Notes under the pieces: model-generated | The model's database searches: none | What the model was told of the DNA's origin: nothing | What the model saw: the letters and a program-made list of their open reading frames with translations, nothing else | From: Branchiostoma floridae | Taxonomy: Eukaryota; Chordata; Leptocardii; Amphioxiformes; Branchiostomatidae | Assembly: GCF_000003815.2 (NCBI RefSeq) | Contig: NC_049992.1 | Coordinates: 10,821,266-10,885,265, forward strand | Length of the DNA: 64,000 nt | Direction of reading: 5' to 3' | Shown here: in pieces, positions 8,874 to 19,700 of the stretch | How positions within the stretch are numbered: position 1 is the stretch's first letter | Layout of the letters: every line of letters begins with the position of its first letter | Position numbers and translations under genes: made by a program

Positions 8874-11800
8874 GTAGGGTTCACAGTCTAATTTTCCTCA
8901 GGGAGTTTTTGAATCAGCAGATTGTTGCTAAGGGCTATTCATGTCTGAAGTTGTTGGCGTCGCACAAATCAGGGAATCTCCGGTGCACTATCAATCAATA
9001 TAAAGACGCCTAAGGGCAGCTGCTCTGCTGATGAAAGATACTAGGAGTGAAAAGGTACTGTTGGCTCGCTACCAGGACAGAAAATGGTTCCTTAGATCCA
9101 TTTTCGGTAACTAAAATGTGGTCGATTACGTGAAAAACATTTAAAGTTTGGCCTAATCTTAAAATAAAATAAAAAAAGTAATGGTTTATCCATGTATGAT
9201 AAGGCAGTAGGTTGGATCTGTCGCTTTAAAGTGCAATTGTGCCTCCGGTATCATCAGGATAGTTTCAATGTTGTGCTCACATTTCATGAAATATTTGTAT
9301 ATATATGATGAAATAAAGCCCCATTTCCGTGGAAAACGAACTGGTGACTACAGCCCTTTCCTTGGTGCTACTTACACAGCTGTTGTTCCTTTACAATGAC
9401 GCCCATCTGAGAAATCTCTTTGTAGCGCGCGAAGGTTATTAGAAGCCCAGGGCGATCTCGTTGTTATGCAGTCTACTGCTGAGCAATCTAAGTGACTAAT
9501 GTCACATTTTATTGTACAACCCTGGTGGCATTTCACTGCCTGCCACGCCAAGAAAGTGCATGCTGTGTTCACGTGATTAACACGTGTCTCTAGCACGCCT
9601 GGAGGTGTCAGATTACATTCTCATAGGATGTCTGGGTTTTCTACACGTAATCAAGACGTTTCAAAATAAATCCGTGAATAACATTTGTCATAATTTTAGG
9701 GGGATATTAGTGTAGTCCTTAACGTGAAAGGACATTTGTCAGGCATGGGCCACAGAAGAGATATCGGCGTGCTTAGTCAAACTACATTATGTGCATTGTA
9801 TTTTGTCCCCTCAGCAGTATGAAAACTGTTCGCAATTAGTTTTCATTGAAAATGCTTCATACAGAATGTTTATCGCAGGATGAACAAAATTGTTACCAAT
9901 ACATCTCGGAACATATGTACATGTATGAACAGAAACCAGCACAACAAAAATGGCAAGGAGAAACACCAAAATACTTGCTTCACGTTAATTTGCCATGGTT
10001 GCCAAAAGGTGTATCATAATGAAGAAAGACATGGCTTTTATCTAAATAGAACAAAACGATGTCTAACCCTTTCAAGACAAAACATATAGCTTGCTGAAAT
10101 TTGATATTCCAAATTTTTATGTACTACATTGTAGGCGACCTTACAAACCCATGCCTTCCCTGTGGTAACGGTTATACTCCATACGTCAACGTAGGTTACA
10201 CATCCAGGTAATAAGATAAGCCAAAAGCAGTTACTCAAGCAACTGGATATGATTTTGGAAACGATCATAAGTTTCAACTGGAATCCACCAGTTTTCGTCA
10301 GTGATACTTTAGTGATCTGGAAGAAATATTTCATACTCTAACAACTTTTATATTCTAACTATGTCTCCAAAATTGTATTCAGTCTGAATTTGTCTTACAA
10401 CGTTTCCTATTGGACATCTGAAATTATCTTCATTCTTAGTTAGAGTATGAAAGACCTTACAGATCACTTCAGTGTCACTGACGAAAACTGGTGGATTCCA
10501 GTTGAAACGTCTGACCGTTTCCAAAATCATATCCAGTTGCTTGAGTAACTGCTTTTTGGGTTATACTCCATGTTGTTTGGTTTGTTAGTTGATGTACGAG
10601 ATTCGCTACCCGGAATGCGGACTGGATGAGTTGGAGAAGACAGAGCCACAGCTGCAGATGCTGGCCGAGAGGATATTCCAGGTCAGACAGCTGTACAGAT
10701 TCGTGCAATAACGCTAGTTCACCTTTATCCGCGGGGTAATCTATATCCGGTTTGAAAATATTGTAATTTGAAACCCATGTCAGCCGACGTCATATTCCAA
10801 ATACTCTTGTTAATACAACGGATACAGATTACGTCGAGAATAAAGGTGATTTGAGGTCCTGAAAAAAATGACTAGTTACCAAAAATGGAAGATACTAATG
10901 TGATGTGTCATTGTCTTTAAACCTTCACCATTCCTGTGACAGTCATGGTTTTAATTGCCGTTAGTATTTCAATTACTGTTATCAGCTTGGTGTAATAACG
11001 CTAGTTCACTTTTATCCGCGGGGTAATCTATATCCGTTTTGAAAATATTGCAATTTGAAGCTATTGTCACTCGAATTCATAGCCCTAAATACTCTTTTTT
11101 TAAACAACGGATACAGTTTGCCCCGAGAAAGGTCAACCAACGTTACACTACAATTTCTGGTCTCTTAGCCATGATGAAAAAAACCTAGATATAATACAAG
11201 GAAGATACTAAATTGATGTGTCATTGTCTTTGAACTTTCATCATTCCTCTGACAGTCATGGTTTTCATTGCCGTTTGTATTTCAATTACCGTTATCACGC
11301 TTGCTCCCGCTGTCTTGTGTAATTGAGAATCCGGATGAGAAAAAGAGTCTGTTGCCAACTTCCAACAGCGTTCAATTCTTTACGTGAAGTTGATGAATTC
11401 GGAAATGTTTAAGGGCATACATTTAGGCAATGTATTTGTCTATTGATACTACATTCTGGTCACGTTTCGTATTGCATTGTATTGTATTTTACGGCAGACC
11501 TTCAAATATTTTCGATGTAATGTATTGCAAATACATACCCAAGGACTGATCAAAAATGCATACAACATGGGAACACGCATTTGACGCCCACTTCTTCTAT
11601 GATATGCGGGTTCATTTACCTTCATAGTAGAATTTTTTCTGATGATAGGGAATAGTTGGAAAGTAAACATGTTTTTTAATAGTTTGGTAAATAATTGGTT
11701 TCTTATGTTATCATGAAATGAACACCACATGTGAAATGACTTGTAGTTTCTATCGCATTCATCGTTATCGTACATCCAGTTTACACCGTCCGGTGAGGTA

Positions 11801-12827
11801 CAATACAAGTTTACAATACAAGTTTACCATAGGATTGCTCAAGCTTGGAGTTCTCTCCATTCTCTACATTGTATTAGAGCGCACGACATAAAAAGTCATG
11901 TGCAGGACAGGCAAACAGGTTGCCGAACCCACCGGCAAAATGCCTGTCTGCCTGCTCATCTGTCGAATCGACAGGAGAATCCAAAAATTAGAGGGCAGTA
12001 TTTACAGAATTTGTCGATCTGCAACATCTGCGAGATTTGTCAATGTCTAACAGAGAATCTAAATAATCCCTTGGAGAAAGCATTATCTAAGTTTATTTTG
12101 GATGGTGGTTTCTCTACGGGGTGATTTAAATGCTAATGACACTGATTAAAGTTGTATGCCGTTAATCCAACACTCTTTAATCATGCGAAATGTCTATCGC
12201 GTTCTTAGATATGTATCTATGGGGTATCTGATCTGACCCACTTTCCGGGAATATGATGTCAGGCGTACGTGGGTCGACGGTTGCATGTAGTGTGTAACGG
12301 ATAGACAATACTAGCCATGCAGCTTTGATAGAAAATTTAGCACAGTTCTAAAACACGAAAATGCTACCTTTCTTTTAACTTTTGGGGACGTAGAAGCTGT
12401 CGTTATGGCATATTCAGATACTTGTAGAATTTACGTTAAGAAACATGATATTTTACATTTACTAATGATGAAATCTTACGGAAAGGTCAGGTTTGTGTTC
12501 TCGATGTCATAAATAAATCTTAAATATGCTGAAAAAATTCCCGATCTTTAAAAATGGCTTTATAACTTTTCAGAAATTGTGCTTTAAATTATTTGTTTTT
12601 GTGCTGTGCAAGGTCTGGAAGTTGATACGGCCTGTCGTTCCTCTATGTGAGAATGAAACTTTATACTACCGTACGTAATATACTAGTATCTTTTTCGGTT
12701 TGCCCAGGAGCTGGACGAAGACGGCAATGGAGTCCTTCAGCTGAAGGAGTTTGTGGAGGGAATCCGCATGAAGCCTTACCTGCTGAGTATGGACGTGGAG
12801 GGAGGGAGGCTCCTCATCTTTGAGTAA
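8451..12827 (+). CDS. EF-hand protein of the neuronal calcium sensor type, 211 aa
   Basis: Three exons: 8451-8873 (donor GTAGGG), 10589-10681 (acceptor gttag, donor GTCAGA) and 12708-12827 (acceptor gcccag, stop TAA). All junctions are phase 0 and give 211 aa. The N-terminus MGKAVS fits N-myristoylation (Gly2, Ser6), followed by a basic stretch. EF1 is degenerate (LKDCPSGQLTEEHF near residue 50), a hallmark of neuronal calcium sensors such as hippocalcin, recoverin and NCS-1. Canonical 12-residue loops are at 88-99 (DRDGSGTIDFRE), 124-135 (DRDGSGSISTSE) and 175-186 (DEDGNGVLQLKE). Such proteins bind calcium and move to membranes or channels. The linker between EF3 and EF4 and the tail are unlike the classic subfamilies, so I do not assign one. 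The protein is slightly longer than the usual 190 aa. Confidence 0.92.
10170..10571. mobile_element. fold-back element in intron 1, arms about 120 bp
   Basis: Positions 10221-10342 and 10439-10556 are inverted copies of each other (both carry agcagttactcaagcaact in opposite orientation), roughly 85-90% alike by eye. A 13-base direct repeat, GGTTATACTCCAT, lies at 10170-10182 and 10559-10571. The right end is only 17 bases from the exon 2 acceptor. The structure fits a non-autonomous hairpin element; I could not identify its family. Confidence 0.8.
10589..10681 (+). CDS. exon 2 of the EF-hand gene (EF3-EF4 linker)
   Basis: 31 codons reading LMYEIRYPECGLDELEKTEP and then QLQMLAERIFQ, a helical linker. 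Both ends are phase 0. The same frame continues exon 1 (ELLDVLK) and leads into ELDEDGNG of exon 3, which is strong support for the join. Confidence 0.88.
10707..11300. repeat. 287-bp tandem duplication, each copy with a small hairpin
   Basis: Copy 1 begins at 10707 and copy 2 at 10994; both start aataacgctagttcac and share blocks through cattgccgtt and tcaattac. Each copy holds inverted arms of about 32 bases: 10719-10750 with 10818-10850, and 11005-11036 with about 11105-11135 (ttcacctttatccgcgggg and its complement). The copies have diverged clearly, so the duplication is old. Confidence 0.82.
12708..12827 (+). CDS. exon 3 of the EF-hand gene (EF4 and C-terminus)
   Basis: 39 codons and TAA. 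It carries the canonical EF4 loop DEDGNGVLQLKE, then FVEGIRMKPYLLSMDVEGG and RLLIFE. The acceptor is ttgcccag. No polyadenylation signal is visible before the hairpin element that begins about 40 bases downstream. Confidence 0.88.
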   Translation, partial: ELDEDGNGVLQLKEFVEGIRMKPYLLSMDVEGGRLLIFE

Positions 12828-12868
12828 ATTCGGCTCATCTGTAGTCTGAGCATGGTCCATGGAGCAGG

Positions 12869-13199
12869 ACACCCTTATACCCTCCATATCAGGCTCTCTG
12901 AGGCATTTTTTTTGGGCTGCTAATACACTTTTGCCATAATACACTTTTGCAGGTCATTTCTTTTTGTACTGGGTCGCTGATTGCTGGCCTAATCTGACTA
13001 CCNNNNNNNNNNNNNNNNNNNNNNNNNNNNNNNNNNNNNNNNNNNNNNNNNNNNNNNNNNNNNNNNNNNNNNNNNNNNNNNNNNNNNNNNNNNNNNNNNN
13101 NNAAGGCCAGCAATCAGCGACCCAGTACAAAAAGAAATGTAAGTGTATTATGAGCCAAAATAGGCCTCAGAGAGTCTGCTATGGAGGCTAACACCCTTA
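12869..13199. mobile_element. hairpin element split by a 100-N gap
   Basis: The left arm 12869-12990 and right arm 13104-13199 are inverted copies; the innermost 36 bases (ctttttgtactgggtcgctg onward) match exactly. The arms flank the gap 13003-13102. The left arm holds an extra internal duplication (ttgccataatacac). This is probably a palindromic mobile element whose centre could not be assembled. Confidence 0.82.
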
Positions 13200-16100
13200 C
13201 ACGATTCACTGGTGTGTTGTTTAAAGCAGATTTCTAAAGAAATAAGGAAACCCGAACATAGTTACTATATCTATAGTCGGACAATATAGGTCAGAGAAAA
13301 ATAGTGTTTCACTGTTAAGATGTGCCGAAAAACTTGTTTGTATTTTTACATTAGATGTCCATAGACAAAAACTAGATAGCCTAGGCATGTGTTTTTCAAC
13401 GCCTGTGCCATGCATAGTTTTAGAAAAATCCACATTTGCCTGTCTATTGAAGCGTGTTGCGACATTCAACAAAGTACAATGTAACCAGGGGTGTTGGATC
13501 TACTACTGTCTGGTAGTTAACCCCTTTAAATGTACTGTGACACACATGTAAGTGTATACATCTGTAATCTTACACTGTTCTCTGACTAGTAACCCTAAAA
13601 TACAACGATACAAGGCCTACCTTACCAAGGAGTGCGTTGAACAAAGAAGAGACAATATGCATACTTGTTGGTGGTTATGCAAGTTTCTTAGGCATTCTGT
13701 TTTACTTGGAAACTGCACATATTGTAACGTACAACAAATGTCGCGGTATCAAACGTTGTAAAATATCTTCTAGGAGAAATATTTAGATACGTATACAAAC
13801 TTGGTACATGTTTTCTCATTTATCATAAAAAGAAAGGATTGGCTCACGCTATCCTACGTCACTTTCTTCTATGATGTTTAAAGAATAACTTTATTTTAAA
13901 CCTCAGGTAAAGATTTAGGTTGACGCATACATGTGCATCTTTTTAAAATGCTGGGTACGTATATGTGATCGATGTTCAAACCAGCAAACAAGGCAAGATT
14001 TGCTGTCTATAGCTTTACCTTTTGAGCAGTGTGTCATGTCTGTAGATATATTTCAACTCCAAATGTATATGTTTCTAACCCGTCTCATCTTCACCTTATC
14101 GTCGCCCATCGTTCAAATCCCTGACAGGGATTCAAACATGACTGATGATGCTTTTAAAACGGGAAGAGAAAGTTTGTGCATGTGGTCAACTTTCATCATA
14201 ACAAGAATGGTAACCGCCATTCTCTTTGACTTTTGATATTGAACCACGCATGAGGATACAAACGCAACTCATTTATTTTAAGATAAAGTCGGTTTGTGGT
14301 TTAGATGGGTCGATTTGACCATATCTAACGTTCAATCCACTCCTTCCAATGACCAATGACCACCGGAAGCAGAGATTTTGCGTCCCTGGTACACTCCCAT
14401 TTCCCAGGGTGGCGTAATCTCTAACCAGATCCATGGTGCGTAATGTGTAGTGTCAAACTTCCCGGTGCCCGTTTGACTCCCTTAGCCGGCTACACTCCTT
14501 GGCCAGCTTTGATACTGTCTTATGGCACCGTAGGATCTGCTTGGAGATTAGGGTGGCGGTCTACATACGACCACGCTACGGCCTAATTTTGTACAGAGGC
14601 CTTGACGATGATTATAGATTAAAGACGAATCTTATACGTTTTGTATGCTATGTAGTCTGTTTAGTCTACTTTTAAATTTTTCATGATATTCACATTCCAT
14701 GCACGATTGCACCGCGATCGCTATTTGATAGAATGGGGCGTTGTATAAGAATTGCTGTATTTACTCGTACGCTGCTGCAATATTTCATATACGCGTGTTG
14801 TGTTTTCCTTTAGTAAAAGGAAGAAAATCTGAAAGTACAATATCAACAACGTTAACGTTAACGCCCATATTATCTTCGCAAGAATGGTAGCAGGCTCATC
14901 TAAACATCCACTAGTATTTACGGACATCCATTCCCAACCCCACAAAGGACCATCCTTTGGTAACATCTCTCTCTATCCCTCTGTCGTGCTTTGACCGATC
15001 GCACAGTTACCATCGGTACATCGTTATCATATGCTACAAAGATGATCGAATATCTTTCGCAGCTTGTAGAGCCACAAATGTACGGAGTGACTAGGCCTGT
15101 GAAATATGTAGCAAATACCGTCATCCATCAAAGTTAACACACTGGCAAGGTGGACATCAAATTCCACTTCAGCTAGCCGTTACAGATTCTATCGTACATA
15201 CTATACGACGGAGCCTGATGGGTTTGTGTATGGGGTGGACTGGATCTTTCCCATGGATCGATTCCATACGTATTGAAGTGTTTATGGTCATGATAACGAC
15301 AACGTAGAGACATGGCCGATTCCCGTTTTCATTTGGTGAATTGCAGCTGGTGTCTTCCACCGAAGAGTGGCTATACTGGCTATAGAGATACAGGTATAGA
15401 AGCTGGTGTGTTACCCCAAAGAGCGGTTATGCCACTCTAGTACGGCCTTTACTTACTGTAGCTTTACATGTAGGAAGTGTATGGCCAAGGTATAGCCCCG
15501 AGACATTACAAGAATGCCATGGACGTGCTTTACGTTACCCAGAGTGACACTTTACTAGCCATAAACTCCGTCTGGATGAAAGGAGGAGAGGAGGGCAATA
15601 AAATATCGCCTGCAGCCCAAACATATATCTCAACACGCATCTCTGACTGTGTGTATATCTGATGCCATGAATAGTTTTGAATAGTTTCTGATGCCATGAA
15701 TGGTTTTGTCTAATCTAGTGTGCTATCTACCAGGATGACAGCCAGTGATAATATTTAAATCACCCGTAAGTAAGTTGTCTTGTGCAATGCTTGAAAAAAA
15801 ATTCCTCATGCATTACAATAACATCAATGGTGCTTTCAGATGCTGCAGAGAATGATATAGTTCGGAAAAAATACATTAAATCCATTGAGCTGTCGACGAA
15901 AACGCAAACTTTGAATGAGGACTGCCTCAGTGCTACAGTTTGGGAGTGTGCAGGAGTTCTGAGATGGTACCAATATCCTTTCTGCTCTGGTTTGCTAACA
16001 GTTGTTGTCTAATGTATTGCCATGTCTCAGGGGCCTTCACCGTCAACATATTACCCACATTCCTGTCGCCATGCATTCCTGAGCATGCGCACTCAGAATT

Positions 16101-16330
16101 TAATATCCTCTTCCTTGTGGACAGAATATTATGTCAACATGATGTGGTGTAAGACACCGAGTTATCGGTAACCCTGCTGCATGGCTGATGAAATTTTGCG
16201 TCGGTCTAATTAAAGTTTTCTTGTCTACCACGTAAGAATACCAATTTGTAAAAGTGTATGTGTTAATCACATATCTTCAAATCACCCCTAAGAAACGCAC
16301 GCAATGGCATAACCCCGAAGAGCATATTAG
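13200..16330. other. intergenic DNA between EF-hand and KIAA2012-like genes
   Basis: No gene recognised. The small open frames at 13552-13761, 13931-14236 and 15477-16152 have no domain, splice support or compositional bias. A dispersed-repeat-like segment lies at 14330-14610, and a short duplicated phrase (tgatgccatgaa) occurs near 15660 and 15690. Confidence 0.55.
14330..14610. repeat. probable dispersed repeat
   Basis: GC-richer block with phrases that I recall as recurrent in amphioxus DNA (for example gtaggatctgcttggagatt). Within this window I see only one copy, so the call rests on memory and not on an internal match. Confidence 0.3.
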
Positions 16331-16336
16331 TTTATT
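16331..16336 (-). terminator. candidate polyadenylation signal of the KIAA2012-like gene
   Basis: TTTATT on the plus strand is AATAAA on the minus strand, about 265 bases after the stop codon at 16600-16602. It would give a normal 3' untranslated region. Confidence 0.5.
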
Positions 16337-16599
16337 ACGATTTTAATAGGTTACGAAACATGTGGGAGCTGAGAGTTTTACAATCTCTATACGATAAGTT
16401 CTACATAAATTCAAATATTCATCTTGGCATAAAACAAACGACTATATTCCACATTGTACATTGTGCACTTAAAACATTTAAACGTTATTGCCATTACAAC
16501 GTCACGTTATGATAGTAAAACACTTTACAGCAGCATTCGTGCATTTATGTCGTGCAACATTCGAATCAAACAAACACAAAGACGAGACTATTTGTTCCT

Positions 16600-16726
16600 T
16601 CAGGATTCTGGAGCAGGGTTCTTCGGTTTGGGTTTCGGCTTCCAGTTTTTCTTGGGGTCTTCTTTGACGTACGGTTCCCTTAGAACTTCCATAGGGACGT
16701 TCTTGAAATATGACCACACCCAGGGC
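16600..16726 (-). CDS. exon 17: Trp-rich C-terminus of the KIAA2012-like gene
   Basis: Acceptor gttctag. With two bases from exon 16 it reads KPWVWSYFKNVPMEVLREPY, then VKEDPKKNWKPKPKPKNP and APES, stop TGA. This breaks from the coiled-coil composition and looks like a separate conserved motif. A PWVWSYF-like end is what I recall for the vertebrate family. Confidence 0.88.
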
Positions 16727-19700
16727 CTAGAACAACACAAAATATTTATGTAAGTACACATGTATGTAAGGTATTACGTTAGATATGGTTCGAACATTCG
16801 GTAGGGGAGTAAAGGCTCCAAAATTCTTATAATCAGAGAGAGGTCTATATAGAGACATTCTGGAATTTTGATCCATGGATGAAGTAACGTTTTCGGAAGG
16901 TCACGTGTCGGAAGAAATGGAATAGTTAAGCCTGACGAAGACCAAAAATTCGGCTTTGCATCTTTACTTATTGTGTTTGATAGTACTTTCATCGAGCTTA
17001 TAGAATAGTGTCTAGTTCCTTCTCTATTCGTTTTTCTGCAATGTCGCCTTTTTCTACCAAACGGCTAAAACTACAGACTGACTCATGTTTTGTTGGCTTC
17101 ATATGATACTTGGTTCTTTCTCTGTTCGTTTTTCTGCAATGTTTACTTCTACAAACGGCTACACATATTCCTGACACATATTCTGTAGGCTTACTTGGTG
17201 AACTCCTGCCCGTGCCGTACGAAGGCCAGGTTTTTGCGCATGTTGAGGTTGTGTTCCTGCCGCCTGATCTCCTCCTCCCGAGCCAGCTCCGCTTCCAACC
17301 GCACCTGCTCACGCCGATCCGCCTCAAGCTGGTCCAGCTGGGACAGCCAAACGTGAAGAATGATTACATGTACACGCAACAATCAAACATTGATATGCAA
17401 GAGCAACAATCTATGCTGTTTCCAATCCCAATCTTCCTTTGTCTCCTAGACACTTTCTATATTTTCTTTGAACCTCACAGAAAATTCTTGCAAAAACTGA
17501 TTTGGTCTGTAGCCTGCAAAGAAAACATTTCGTTAAGAATAACTCTTTATATAGAGTTATATCATGGTGTGACTTATACTTGGGTTATTTATCATGAACA
17601 TTTTAGGTTGATTCCCTTCTTAGGCCCCGTTCATGATGCAAAAATTAATGCGGATGCATCCGCATTTTTGGCCGATGCGGATAAATTTCTCATCATGACT
17701 GCTCCGAAACGGATTTGATGCGGATTTTTCGGGACCACCTCGGGAGGTGGATTTGAAACGGATTTTTTAAATCCGCATTTGCGAACTGTCATCATGAACG
17801 CAAATGCGGCGTGAATCCGCATTACATCCGGGTAATGTGGGGTCAAAGTTCGCGCCGTGACGCGGGAAACTGTGAAATTTTAGCGGTCACCATGGCCGCA
17901 TCTCACTGCAGCCAGGCCAAGGCACAAAATCTTTCGTCGCTGCCGCCTCGTACGTTCCCTTCCGCGGGCACACAGCATTTTCAGGAAAAACACTAACAAC
18001 AACAGCTGGGGATCCGCCATCTTTTTCGCAATGTTCTGTTGTTGCGTAATGTTCTAATTCCCTGACGCGGATCTGAAACGGATTGCCCGTTGGCATCGTG
18101 GACACAAAATGTAAACCGTTTGCATGCGGATCATGATCGGATGGACGCACATGCGGATGCATCCGCATTAATTTTTGCATCATGAACGGGGCCTTAGTGA
18201 ACTGACTCTGAGATGAAATCTCTAGTAACAGTAGAACAGCATTTACATTCTACCCTTCGTGTAGTTTAAGCCCCTCATTTATAAGGGAAGTAAATCGCGC
18301 GTAAAACATATCTTTACTCGTAAAACATATCTTTACTCACCATAACAAACGAGAATGCCCTCGGCACTTATTTTAACACTGGCCTCGTCCGGCTCTTAAC
18401 CAATCAGAGAACTCCGTGTCTTGGGCTTTATGTTAATGAGTTATGTCAACGTCGGAAAAGTTTGGAGTGGAAGATGGAAGCTGATTGGTTGTAAACTAGG
18501 TCGCGCGAACAGGATAATCTTTTGAATATCTACAACAGCGATGGTTGAATCACGCCGGGAGCATTTTCATCTATCATGGGAAGTAAAGCTTAGCTCCAGG
18601 GCCTGAATACCAGAGCATTTGTTTATCTTTCTCGCAGAATTTATAAATAGAACACACACCTCCATTTGACGCTGTCGCTCCTCCTCCAGGCGATGCTGTT
18701 CCTCCAGTTCCGCCTGGAGGCGCTTTTCGGCTTCCTCTTGCTCTTTTAGCTCCTGAAGGAATCTGTCAAAAGTGACGAGATAATGTTTGAGTGATGTGCC
18801 GTGCAACTGTGTGTGTTTTACTATTACAGAAACACAAAAGTTTTGTTGAATGTTCGTGTAGTATTCCATATACTTGTGATTTTGACAACTAAAATTTGAT
18901 TCGACTTTTCAATTAAGTTTTCGCCATTACTTCATTTTGACTTCCTCCCTCCTCTTCCTATCAGCTTCCTCTTTGGCCAGGCGCTTGCGCTCTTCCGCCT
19001 CCCTCCGTTCCTTTGCTAGTTTTCTCATCGCCTCTTCCTCTGCCTGTAACATGAGAAACAATGTTGCGTTATAAACAGTAAACCTGTGAAGATGACGGGA
19101 CCAAAATTGACCCGACATGCTAGCCTCGTTTTCACGCGCCTCGCGAGAGTTTAAATGGGCGGGACAGGGCGAGACTTTACATCTGGAATGAAGAGTATTG
19201 ACCTCTTTTCTTAGCAATTTTTCGACGATCTAAGGTCACGGTCAAGCGCATATCTGCTACACGCGATCTTCTTTTATTCATGACTTTCTATTTCGTGCTT
19301 TTGGCTCAGGGCGAAGAATCAAGTTGAACGGGTGCCATTTTCGCTCGCAGCATTCACGATAAGACTCCTACTCATAGATTATTCATGCTGTCCGAGTTTT
19401 GACGAATAGAGTTGTTATCAAGTAGAATCTAGACTATAGAGTATTGCTGGCGGCCATCTTTTGTGACATATCAGGACTGAATATAGCTCGACATTTGAAG
19501 CGTTTTGCCGACACCTGGCAATCGGCTTATGTGCGAAATGTGCGAAATATTTTACATTAGATTGCAATGATGATGATTATTATATTGTAAGGACACACAT
19601 TAAAACGACGCACATTTGAAACAGCAGTGACTTATATAGCATGTGATTTGGCGTGCTTTCTAGCTCCTATTGACACTTGAAGCGTGACAAAGCTATTAAG

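Noticed and set aside
10038..10708. Minus-strand frames in the fold-back region
   Set aside because: The same peptide appears twice because of the inverted arms; explained by the hairpin element.
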